In this document: positions 52,881-61,233 of the stretch, piece after piece
Position numbering within the stretch: the stretch's first letter is position 1
Layout of the letters: each line of letters begins with the position of its first letter
Source of the DNA: Gilliamella apicola
Lineage (GTDB): Bacteria; Pseudomonadota; Gammaproteobacteria; Enterobacterales; Orbaceae
Assembly: GCF_000599985.1 (NCBI RefSeq)
Contig: NZ_CP007445.1
Coordinates: 1,364,001 to 1,428,000, forward strand
Length of the DNA stretch: 64,000 nt
Direction: 5' to 3'
Notes under the pieces: generated by a model
Database searches by the model: none
What the model was told of the DNA's origin: nothing
The model's input: the letters and a program-made list of their open reading frames with translations, nothing else
Position numbers and translations under genes: made by a program

Positions 52881-53453
52881 ATGACAGCTAAAATTAGTCA
52901 AAAGAAAAACAAAATACTTACTACAGCCGCGAATTTACTTGTGAAACAAGGAGGGATAAACTTTAGCATGCGCACATTGGCTGATGAACTAGGTATTCGA
53001 TTAAGTAATTTACAATACTATTTTCCTACGCTAGACACATTGTATAGTGCAATAGTAACAAACATTTTGCTGTTGGTTGAAGATAAATTAGATCAGGCTA
53101 TGACTTATAGTGATGAAACATTAAAAATACTGATTGATATTGTTTGCTCTGAGCTTGATAACGTCTATAACTGTCAATTAATGTGGGAAATTTGGGCATT
53201 ATCTGAAAGAACGCCAGAAGCTCGTAATGCTATTGATCTGTTTTATCAACACTACATCGAAAAAATCTCCCATATAATTAAGCTACAAAATCCAACATTA
53301 AATAGTAATACTATACAACGAAGAGCATTGATTATTGTAAGTTTGCTTGAAGGCATATGGGTAGTTATGGGGAAAAATCAAAAGGATGTTGAATTGGATA
53401 CAATTAAAATTGATTTAATGACAACCATTAATCTTATTATTAATAATCCTTAA
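52881..53453 (+). CDS. TetR family regulator
   Basis: 190 residues with an N-terminal TetR helix-turn-helix (about 10-60; ILTTAANLLVKQGGINFSMRTLADELG) and C-terminal helical ligand domain. Divergent from the saccharopine dehydrogenase-like gene; likely represses it and itself. Inducer unknown. Confidence 0.9.
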   Translation: MTAKISQKKNKILTTAANLLVKQGGINFSMRTLADELGIRLSNLQYYFPTLDTLYSAIVTNILLLVEDKLDQAMTYSDETLKILIDIVCSELDNVYNCQLMWEIWALSERTPEARNAIDLFYQHYIEKISHIIKLQNPTLNSNTIQRRALIIVSLLEGIWVVMGKNQKDVELDTIKIDLMTTINLIINNP

Positions 53454-53898
53454 TGACAAGATATTAATAAATTATCCTTAATACATAGTTCGTAATATAC
53501 AGCCTTTAAGGTTAATTCTAATTTAATTTTAATAAAATTAATAAGAGATAAAATCTAATTTAATATTAAGTTTAAGGAAGGCAAATTATAAAATTCAATT
53601 TGAAACCTAGTACTAACAAATCGAAAACATATTGAATAATTTATGTATTTTAGCTTCTGTTATGAACAGTGAAAATTTTTGTTCTACTTTTTTGTAATTA
53701 GTAATCAATTGATTATGTACTATTTCGATTTTATTGATACTAAAATACTTTTTAATTAATCTTATTTGCATATATCCAATTTGCATAATGATATAATTTT
53801 TTTGTATTAAACGATTGCTACCTTAGTCACTATAATGTTATTGGTAAAAATAATAAATATTGTATAGATATATTTAATATACTCAAATTTAAGGATTA
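53454..53898. other. Gene-free gap upstream of the MetQ-like gene
   Basis: 445 AT-rich bases. No recognisable MetJ boxes, hairpin or gene remnant were seen, despite the downstream methionine-type lipoprotein gene. Confidence 0.35.
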
Positions 53899-54732
53899 AT
53901 GATGCGAAGGATTTTTAATTTAACTATTTTAATATTGAGCGGCCTATTTTTATTTGGTTGTGAGCAAAAAACAGATAGTGAAGCAGCCAATAAAACTGAC
54001 AAAAAAGAGATCGTTGTTGGTTTACCGCCGAGTATGCACAATATTTTGATGGAGCGAGTGGTAAAACCTGAATTAGAACAAAAAGGTTACACAGTAAAAT
54101 TGGTTAATTTTAGTTCTTTAAGAGATTCGAATACTGCATTAGTTGAAGGTAGTATTGACATGAATGCGGCTCAGCATCAAGCCTATTTAGATGTTTATAA
54201 TAAAGAAACGAATAACGATTTAGTCTCATTAGTGCATATTCCATCCATTTCGGCTGCTCTGTTTTCACAGTCGCATCGGTCCGTTAATGAGATCGCACCA
54301 AATCAAACAATTGCTATTCCTAATGATCCCTCTAATACCGCTAGAGCGCTGTTATTGTTGCAAAAATTAAATTGGATCACCCTTAAACCAGATACAAAAT
54401 CTGGTACGGCAAATATCAATGATATTGCTGAAAATAAGTATGACTTAAAATTCAGATTATTATTATCAGAAATCATACCCAGAACTTTAGGCGAAGTGGA
54501 TTATGCCATTATGCCGGGAGGTGTAGCATGGTTAAGCAAGATACCCGCTGATAATGTTTTATTTCAAGAACAGTTATCCACTAATTTGGAATTAATGGTC
54601 GTTGTAAAAAAAGAGAATTTAAATACCGCATGGGCTAAAGATGTCAAAGTGCTTTATCAGTCGGATGCTTTAAAAAGATTTATTAACGAAGATCCAGATG
54701 CTAAAGGTCGATTTATTTGGCCTCAACAGTAG
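53899..54732 (+). CDS. MetQ/NlpA-like substrate-binding lipoprotein
   Basis: 277 residues with a lipobox (LFLFGCEQK) and the NLPA fold: VVGLPPSMHNILMERVVKPELEQKG start of mature domain, DMNAAQHQAYLD, TIAIPNDPSNTARALLLLQK (about 133-152). Binding proteins of this family deliver methionine or related compounds to MetNI transporters; no ABC ATPase or permease gene is adjacent. So it is an orphan that may share another system. Two ATGs begin the frame. Confidence 0.85.
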   Translation: MMRRIFNLTILILSGLFLFGCEQKTDSEAANKTDKKEIVVGLPPSMHNILMERVVKPELEQKGYTVKLVNFSSLRDSNTALVEGSIDMNAAQHQAYLDVYNKETNNDLVSLVHIPSISAALFSQSHRSVNEIAPNQTIAIPNDPSNTARALLLLQKLNWITLKPDTKSGTANINDIAENKYDLKFRLLLSEIIPRTLGEVDYAIMPGGVAWLSKIPADNVLFQEQLSTNLELMVVVKKENLNTAWAKDVKVLYQSDALKRFINEDPDAKGRFIWPQQ

Positions 54733-54936
54733 ATTGCTGTATTGAAATTTTTTGAAGTGATAACATTATTATTAATAGAAAAATATCTATTTATTAATCA
54801 ATGAGTTTTATATTTATTATATAATGCTTGTATCGAGTTATTTATATCTGTAGTAATTAAAAAGTAGTCATTTAAAATAGATATATATTAATGATAAAAT
54901 TTAAATAACTCATTGATAATTTGAAAATTTAATGCT

Positions 54937-55044
54937 ATGAAAAAAATAAAATATACTTTACTTTTTACTTGTAGTTTAAGTTTAGTGGGCTGCTTTGAAA
55001 GTAGTTCACTTGATCGTTGGATAGATAACCCGACAACTAATTAA
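54937..55044 (+). pseudogene. Truncated lipoprotein paralogue
   Basis: Encodes only MKKIKYTLLFTCSLSLVGCF and 15 more residues to a stop: signal peptide, lipobox and a SSSLDRWIDNPTTN stretch matching the next gene's SSVDRWIDNPTAN, then TAA where the intact copy has GAA. The following bases are scrambled relative to the intact gene. A degraded duplicate. Confidence 0.7.
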
Positions 55045-55244
55045 ATTAACTATTTTACCCACTAAACATTAAAAATTTGTTATCTAAAAAACGATAAAAA
55101 AATTCAAGACAATCAATCAACAATCAGATAATAGTATGATGAATATTTGCTCTTTATTCTAAAACCATTAAGTAACATTATAACTTTGTAAGTGATCATG
55201 TTATTATTTACACCTTATTTTAACAAGATTAACAAATGAATGTG

Positions 55245-56156
55245 ATGAAAAAACTTAAACCTACTTTAACTCTAATTTGTAGTTTAACTTTAGTTGGCTG
55301 TTTCGACTCTACTTTTAGCAATAGCTCTGTTGATCGCTGGATTGACAATCCTACTGCAAACGAAATAAAAGTAACTATCGATGATAAAGAACTCACCATT
55401 CCTGCAAAATCTGGCATTAAATATGCCTTTGAGTATGGCAAACACACTTTAAAATATAATGGTGATTCGCTTACTTTTATGGCTAAACCTTCAATATCAA
55501 ACAATACTGGATTTATTAATCCAACACAAAGTAATTATATTTTGTTAACCACCTTCTATACCAACAGTGATAAAGTTTATGAAGAAATGATTAAACCTTA
55601 TCTCAAAATTATTCAAGTTTCCGTAAACGGCGAACCCGCTGAGATGGAATTACCAGTAAAAATTATTAATGATGTATTTATCGAAAAAAATGGCAATTCT
55701 TGGGATTATTCAGTCGATGAAGAACTACCTGATTCTGTAACGGTTCGAGGTGAAAACCAATATCAAGCACACAAGCGTAAAATGTATCGCGAAAGTGATT
55801 TTCTTGATACCATAAATTCAGAAGATATCGATGAAAAAGTGAGTCTTCCTTATACTCCTAAAAAATTTTCTGAAATCACGAAATATGTATTACCAACCAT
55901 TGATTTAGATAAAATTGAATGCCAAGAGGGACGCGAGTTTCTGGCATCACAACTTCAAGACTGGAATAAATTTTTTACCACTAAGGGCAGTGAATCAGGT
56001 GATACTTATAACCAGTTGACTTCACACGAAACTTTCAAGAAAAAACATTCACTATGTTCTGGCCAAGACCCAAATCATACTTACCAATGGGCGACCAGAG
56101 AAATTGAAGACGTAATGGATGGTTTAAGACAAATAAATTTCTATGTTACCGAATAG
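55245..56156 (+). CDS. Lipoprotein of unknown function
   Basis: 303 residues from MKKLKPTLTL (an in-frame ATG at 55236 also exists). Signal peptide with lipobox SLTLVGC, then SSVDRWIDNPTANEIKVTID (about 25-44), a likely beta-rich domain to residue 115, and a mostly helical C-terminus with conserved-looking YQWATREIEDVMDGLRQ. Not recognised. A truncated copy lies upstream, and a secreted nuclease-fold protein gene lies downstream, so it may be part of a secreted factor set. Confidence 0.7.
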   Translation: MKKLKPTLTLICSLTLVGCFDSTFSNSSVDRWIDNPTANEIKVTIDDKELTIPAKSGIKYAFEYGKHTLKYNGDSLTFMAKPSISNNTGFINPTQSNYILLTTFYTNSDKVYEEMIKPYLKIIQVSVNGEPAEMELPVKIINDVFIEKNGNSWDYSVDEELPDSVTVRGENQYQAHKRKMYRESDFLDTINSEDIDEKVSLPYTPKKFSEITKYVLPTIDLDKIECQEGREFLASQLQDWNKFFTTKGSESGDTYNQLTSHETFKKKHSLCSGQDPNHTYQWATREIEDVMDGLRQINFYVTE

Positions 56157-56482
56157 GTGAATCTTTACCTAATAGACCAAAGGGATTATTGAAGCCTAAT
56201 AACGCTTCATAAAAACTTACTAAGTGGGCATAAAATCAGTTTAATTTTATGCCCGTATTTCTAGTCCTATTTAATCTTATATAACGATAAAATCGTTTAT
56301 TCATTTTTTACTTTACAAGTTATTTTGCAATTTAATACCTTAAGTGAAGGTTCAGTAAAACAACCAATCATACGTAATTCGAATAAAATTATTGAGCTAT
56401 ATCACACAAATTATAAAAAAAGGTTTATTTATAAATCATTCAAGATAATATTTATCAAAAGAATAAATGAAAGGAATATCGT
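56157..56482. other. Gene-free gap before the EEP gene
   Basis: 326 AT-rich bases. A weak dyad near 56219-56256 (AAGTGGGCATAAAATC ... TTTTATGCCCG) could terminate the lipoprotein gene; no other feature recognised. Confidence 0.4.
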
Positions 56483-57382
56483 ATGGGTAAAACTAAATTA
56501 AAATTAGCCGCTATTATTGGTGCTGTAATTCTTAGCTCTTCGACAGCTTTTGCTTCACTTGAGGATGCAAAAGATTTAAAAATTATTAGTTATAATGTTT
56601 ACAATGGCATGAAATTGGATGAGTCAGAAGGAAAGCAAAAATTTATTGATTGGGCGAAAATGCAAGATGCTGATATTATTGCTTGGCAAGAAATGAATTT
56701 TTTTACTCGTGAAAAACTTGAAAAATTTGCAGCAAGTTATGGTCACAATTATGCAGTATTATTAAAAGAGGCACCAGATGATCCCGCTTCTTTCCCTGTT
56801 GCGATCACTTCAAAGTATCCGATCGTTAATGTAAATAAAGTTGTTGATAATCTGTGGCATGGCGCATTATATGCGGATGTGGGTAAATATCATTTTGTCA
56901 TAACCCATATGAATCCATTTTGGACGTCAAAAAGAATAGACGAAATCAACTTGATTATTGATTCAATTAAATATAGTTCAGATCCACAAGGAAAATGGAT
57001 TATTGCCGGTGATTTAAATTCGTTCTCTCCAGCAGACAAAAGTGAATATGACAATAGCAAATTATTGGAAGATATCAAAGATAAACAAAAGAAACGTCCA
57101 ATCTTAGATAATCTTGTAAATGGTCAATTAAGTTATACTGTTCAACAAAATTTGCTGGATGCGGGTTATATTGATGCTTTAAAACTGAAAAACAAACAAT
57201 TTATTTCAACAGCACCGACTAAAGTATTTTATGATCAGGCATCAACACCATTGCGCTACGACTATATTTATGTTTCTCCAAAACTTAAAGATAATGTCGT
57301 TGATGTTAAAGTTTTGAAAGATGAATTTACTGATACCTATTCTGATCATTATCCAGTGCAAATGATCATTCATAATAAATAA
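56483..57382 (+). CDS. Secreted endonuclease/exonuclease/phosphatase-fold protein
   Basis: 299 residues. Signal peptide ends AFA. Mature part has the EEP order: LKIISYNVYNG (about 31-41), metal Glu in IIAWQEMNF (about 62-70), the catalytic-His-type THMNPFW (about 138-144), IIAGDLNSFS (about 172-181) and the C-terminal SDHYPVQM (about 288-295). Same fold as DNase I, CdtB and bacterial sphingomyelinase. Target unknown: nucleic acid, phospholipid or a phosphoinositide. AAGGAAT lies before the ATG. The gene is followed by an 8-bp tandem repeat and a decayed paralogue. Confidence 0.85.
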   Translation: MGKTKLKLAAIIGAVILSSSTAFASLEDAKDLKIISYNVYNGMKLDESEGKQKFIDWAKMQDADIIAWQEMNFFTREKLEKFAASYGHNYAVLLKEAPDDPASFPVAITSKYPIVNVNKVVDNLWHGALYADVGKYHFVITHMNPFWTSKRIDEINLIIDSIKYSSDPQGKWIIAGDLNSFSPADKSEYDNSKLLEDIKDKQKKRPILDNLVNGQLSYTVQQNLLDAGYIDALKLKNKQFISTAPTKVFYDQASTPLRYDYIYVSPKLKDNVVDVKVLKDEFTDTYSDHYPVQMIIHNK

Positions 57383-57393
57383 TATCAATACAA

Positions 57394-57489
57394 CTTAATA
57401 ACTTAATAACTTAATAACTTAATAACTTAATAACTTAATAACTTAACTACTTAACTACTTAACTACTTAACAACTTAACTACTTAATAA
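57394..57489 (+). repeat. Tandem repeat of 8-bp units
   Basis: Twelve consecutive units: CTTAATAA six times (57394-57441), CTTAACTA three times (57442-57465), CTTAACAA (57466-57473), CTTAACTA (57474-57481), CTTAATAA (57482-57489). It fills the space between the EEP stop codon and a terminator. Confidence 0.95.
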
Positions 57490-57491
57490 GT

Positions 57492-57521
57492 AAGCCATGT
57501 TGCAATAGCATGGCTTTTTTT
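57492..57521 (+). terminator. Terminator after the EEP gene
   Basis: AAGCCATG/CATGGCTT stem (57492-57499, 57509-57516), 9-base loop, then seven T. Confidence 0.85.
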
Positions 57522-57648
57522 ATATTCATCAGTTTTAATGCTAAAAGTGACAGGCTGTGATAGGACTCTCAAAAACAAAATAGGATTTAAAATAATATTA
57601 TTAATTAGTAATCTTAATTCGCTAAATCTTTTTAAAGGATAAATAACG

Positions 57649-57862
57649 ATGAAAAAATTTTTTTGTAGTTAGTTTGATAGGTCTGTTTTCACTCTGTTTT
57701 AATGTCTATGCAGATGAAGATCTGGTAAAAACACAATATCAAAGTTCGGCTAATTAAGTCTATGCCGAAGGTAAACAACCGCAAATAACGGTGGCTAACT
57801 ACAATATTGCTGGTGGACTTAGAAAGCACAAGATGGATCTAGATTTAGTCGCTAATGCTATT
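57649..57862 (+). pseudogene. Decayed secreted EEP paralogue
   Basis: A signal-peptide-like start MKKFF then, one base shifted after a T7 run (57658-57664), VVSLIGLFSLCFNVYADEDL; an in-frame TAA follows at about 57753-57755, and QITVANYNIAGGLRKHKMDL has the EEP first-strand motif. The rest of the domain is missing: the reading frame enters an IS3-family remnant. So it is a truncated duplicate of the neighbouring EEP gene. Confidence 0.7.
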
Positions 57863-57956
57863 AAAGCCAAATTAAAAGGCCTGACTCCGGTTGAATATCG
57901 AAATCAGGCCTTACAAACCGCTTAATAAAAGTGTCCAACTTTATGTGGTCACTTCA
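57860..57956 (+). mobile_element. IS3-family element remnant (3' end)
   Basis: The frame ends with AKLKGLTPVEYRNQALQTA, the usual C-terminus of IS3-family (IS150-like) OrfB transposase, and is followed by GTGTCCAACTTTATGTGGTC, a typical IS3-group terminal sequence. Everything upstream of the transposase C-terminus is missing, so only a right-end scar remains. Confidence 0.65.
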
Positions 57957-58104
57957 ATTGGCGGTTTTTTGTTTTTATGTACAGTACGAATGAAGAGTTA
58001 AAATATAGACCGTACATGGCGATTATTTAGCAATATAAATTTTAATTTTAATATCATTTTGTTCATTATAAATTAAATAACAAAATTGGCTGTTATTTTC
58101 GTAT

Positions 58105-58725
58105 TTATGCTTTGACCCAAATCGGGGCTACTGTTGGTCCTTGCCCAAGGAAAAAGGCAAAATGAATATTCATTGCACCAATAGGTTCAATAAAACGACT
58201 ATTACACAAAGGACCAGCGTCAATCGGTTCAAATCCAATTGAATTAGCAATGTTTGATACAACGGTTTTCGCGTTATCATCATCAGAAGCAATAAAAACT
58301 TGCAAAGTTTGTTTTGTTCGTGCTGATGTAGGTAATAATTGAGCAAAGATAGTATTAAATGCTTTTACGATTTTCGCCTTTGGTGCCAATGCTTGAATTT
58401 CTTCTGCGCCTGATGTGACATGACCAATCAGTAACTCTTTAAAGTCTTCCGTAACTGGGTTAGTTATATCAATTAATATTTTATCGGTTAAATCACCACA
58501 AGAGAGTAATACCTCTTTTACGGCTTGATAAGGTAGTGCTAAAATCACCATTTCGGCTGATTTTACCGCGGTTTCAATACAACCACTTTCAGCGCCTATA
58601 TTTTTTGCGAGAGTCTGAGCTTTTGCTGAGTTTCTGCTTGCAATTACAATATCATGTTTTGTTGTGGCAAGTACATTTGCAAGTCCTGTCCCCATATTTC
58701 CTGTTCCAATAATAGCAATTTTCAT
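58105..58725 (-). CDS. NADPH-dependent F420 reductase-like oxidoreductase
   Basis: 206 residues. The Rossmann motif IGTGNMGTGLA (about 6-16) and the family's VIASRNSAKA (basic SRN) and DITNPVTEDF (about 91-100) blocks, and APKAKIVKAFNT. Members act as NAD(P)-binding reductases of unknown substrate. It is divergent from a LysR gene 100 bases away. Confidence 0.85.
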   Translation of the reverse strand: MKIAIIGTGNMGTGLANVLATTKHDIVIASRNSAKAQTLAKNIGAESGCIETAVKSAEMVILALPYQAVKEVLLSCGDLTDKILIDITNPVTEDFKELLIGHVTSGAEEIQALAPKAKIVKAFNTIFAQLLPTSARTKQTLQVFIASDDDNAKTVVSNIANSIGFEPIDAGPLCNSRFIEPIGAMNIHFAFFLGQGPTVAPIWVKA

Positions 58726-58825
58726 TTTTATCTCCTGTTTATGAATGAATTGATAAAACTATACAATAGAAATAAAAAGTGATAAATTTCAGTTATATTT
58801 CATATTTAAAAACAAATTGTTTCTA

Positions 58826-59722
58826 ATGGATAGATTAACTTCTATGTCTGTTTTTGTGAAAGCCGTTGAATTAGGCTCATTTTCGGCTACAGCAAACGTA
58901 TTTAATATGTCACCACAATTAGTTGGTAAACATGTCCGCATGCTTGAAGAACACCTAAATGTTCGTTTATTAAATAGAACAACTCGTCACCAGAGCTTAA
59001 CCGAAGTAGGACGTGCATTTTATGAACGAGCCAAAAATATTCTTGCCGAAGTTGAAGAGTCAGAAGCGATTGCAGCACAGATTAATGCCACACCTCGAGG
59101 GCGAATTAAGATTAGTGCACCAACAACATTTGGCACTCATGCATTAGCACCTCTGTTACCCGAGTTTTTAAGCACTTATCCAGAAATTTCCATTGATTTA
59201 TCACTTACTAATCGTATTGTTGATTTAATTGATGAAGGATTTGATTTAGTTTTCAGAGTTGGCGAATTACCTGATAGTGGACTAATTGCAAGAAAATTAA
59301 AACCTTATCAATTGATTTTGTGTGCAGCTCCTTTATATCTAAAATCCTCGCCACCGATTAATTCGCCAAAAGATCTTAAATATCACGAATGTTTAGGTTT
59401 TTCTCACACAACATTACAAACTCATTGGCAATTTGAGGGAGCTGAGGGGCATTTTTCTGTGCCTGTATCAGGGCGATTCATGACCGACAGTGGTGATGCA
59501 CTATTACCAGCAGCCATTGCTGGATTAGGTATTATGTTACAATCAGCCGAAATGGTGACACCAGCAATAGAAAAAGGACTGTTAGTTCATCTTTTACCTG
59601 ACTATCATGTACCAACCCGACCCATGCATATTCTTTATGCATCTAATCGCCATGTTTTACCTAAACTAAGATGTTTTATTGATTTTTGTATTAAAAAATT
59701 TGGTGAATGTGAACAAAGTTAG
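58826..59722 (+). CDS. LysR-type regulator
   Basis: 298 residues beginning MDRLTSMSVFVKAVELGSFS, with the LTTR helix-turn-helix (about 18-58; ATANVFNMSPQLVGKHVRML) and effector domain. ATG 58826 is preferred over an in-frame TTG at 58817. Divergent from the F420-reductase-like gene, which it probably regulates. A hairpin terminator follows. Confidence 0.9.
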   Translation: MDRLTSMSVFVKAVELGSFSATANVFNMSPQLVGKHVRMLEEHLNVRLLNRTTRHQSLTEVGRAFYERAKNILAEVEESEAIAAQINATPRGRIKISAPTTFGTHALAPLLPEFLSTYPEISIDLSLTNRIVDLIDEGFDLVFRVGELPDSGLIARKLKPYQLILCAAPLYLKSSPPINSPKDLKYHECLGFSHTTLQTHWQFEGAEGHFSVPVSGRFMTDSGDALLPAAIAGLGIMLQSAEMVTPAIEKGLLVHLLPDYHVPTRPMHILYASNRHVLPKLRCFIDFCIKKFGECEQS

Positions 59723-59794
59723 AAATCATAATAGGCTGTATAAATTGGTTACCTAAAGCAGATAAGCCTGCTTAATTTTTTTTATGAGTATTCT

Positions 59795-59818
59795 AACCGC
59801 CTTGATTGGCGGTTTTTT
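59795..59818 (+). terminator. Terminator after the second LysR gene
   Basis: AACCGCC/GGCGGTT stem (59795-59801, 59808-59814), loop TTGATT, then a T-run. Confidence 0.85.
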
Positions 59819-59877
59819 GTATTATACAAAATAGATACTTAAGGAAATAAACAAATATATTAAAGCTAAGGCTAAAA

Positions 59878-60020
59878 TTACTTTGGAGTTAAGTGATAAC
59901 TTTCGGTAAGTAAATCGAATATTTCTTTATCTGATAAATGTTCAGAAAGAATAATGCTGATCCAATGAAATTACCCCAAATCTAGCATTAAATCGGATAC
60001 CAAACAGGATACAGAAAAAG
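59878..60020 (-). pseudogene. MmcQ/YjbR-like gene fragment
   Basis: On the minus strand the frame reads HWISIILSEHLSDKEIFDLL and TESYHLTPK to a stop at 59878, matching the C-terminus of the MmcQ/YjbR DNA-binding family (HWNSV..L..LPDELL..LI..SY). Upstream of it stops interrupt the frame and the N-terminal half is gone. Confidence 0.5.
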
Positions 60021-60178
60021 ACATTAACTAAATTTTTTATTTTTTATTCAACATATTAGTTAAGTTATTCGAGTCCTATAACAGGGCTAGAAAAATAGAT
60101 TTTATAACTTTGCCTTAATAACGATTATAATTTTATTTCTTAAAAATTGAACAATCCTCTAAATCTTCGTATTAAAAT

Positions 60179-61063
60179 TTAAACCCTCAACGTATTCACC
60201 ACAACCCGTAATGCGGATGATATATTGCGATGTGGATAGTAGAGGTATAAAGGTGGAAAAGTATAGCTATACTCATTAAAAATGCGGATGAGTTGACCAT
60301 TAGCCAGTTCCTTTGCAATCAGTTCTTCGGGTAAATAAGCAATCCCTAATCCCATTTTTGCGGCAACGAGCGTTGGATAATCATCATTTAAAATCCATTG
60401 TCCTTGTGGGGTGATTTTAATAATTTGACCTGAGTACTTAAATTCCCACTGAAAAAGATGTCCGTTGGATAAACGATAACCAATACACTGATGTTGTGTT
60501 AACTCTTGTATCGTGCTAGGAAATCCCTTTTTTTGAAAATAATCAGCCGTTGCTACCACCGCCATTTTCATAGGTTGACTAATGCAAACAGCGACCATAT
60601 CCTCGGCAACATCACTACCAAAACGAATACCCGCATCAAATCCTTTTGCAACAATATCAACAAAACGATTATCACTAATAAACTCAAACTGAATATCAGG
60701 ATATTTGTCCTTAAAATGGGCTAATTTAGGGAGTAGTAGCGTTTCAATCACTTGTAGTCCACAGTTAATACGCACTAAGCCAGATGGTGAATTTCGATAG
60801 TGTTCAATCAGTTGAAGTTCGTTATCTATTTTAGCAAAACTTGTTTCAACAGTGCGAAATAGCTGCTCGCCAACTTGGGTAAGCGAAACGCTTCTTGTCG
60901 TACGATTAAATAACTGTACCCCTAAACGCTGTTCCAATTGATGAATTTTTTTACTTAGTGCAGGGGAAGAGATCCCCAGTTTTTGTGATGCTTTATTAAA
61001 ATTTTTTTCTTGTGCAACCTTTAAGAAGGCAAGTAGATCATTATAGTTTTCACGTTTAAGCAT
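60179..61063 (-). CDS. LysR-type regulator
   Basis: 294 residues from MLKRENYNDLLAFLKVAQEK; LTTR helix-turn-helix (about 20-58; FNKASQKLGISSPALSKKI) and effector domain. An in-frame ATG at 61087 adds eight residues. Divergent from the alpha/beta hydrolase gene at 61234 with 170 bases between, suggesting control of it. Confidence 0.9.
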   Translation of the reverse strand: MLKRENYNDLLAFLKVAQEKNFNKASQKLGISSPALSKKIHQLEQRLGVQLFNRTTRSVSLTQVGEQLFRTVETSFAKIDNELQLIEHYRNSPSGLVRINCGLQVIETLLLPKLAHFKDKYPDIQFEFISDNRFVDIVAKGFDAGIRFGSDVAEDMVAVCISQPMKMAVVATADYFQKKGFPSTIQELTQHQCIGYRLSNGHLFQWEFKYSGQIIKITPQGQWILNDDYPTLVAAKMGLGIAYLPEELIAKELANGQLIRIFNEYSYTFPPLYLYYPHRNISSALRVVVNTLRV

Positions 61064-61233
61064 AAAAATCGTAATTAATGACGTCATTTGATATTAGTCA
61101 GTAGTAAAATTTACTAATAACTCCAAGTTAATAGTATATGAACTTTTTTGCATATTATCATTATATTATTAACCGATATAATTTATGTCTAGCAACAAAA
61201 TGGGTAACACATTCTTTTCTAAAGGAAACATAA

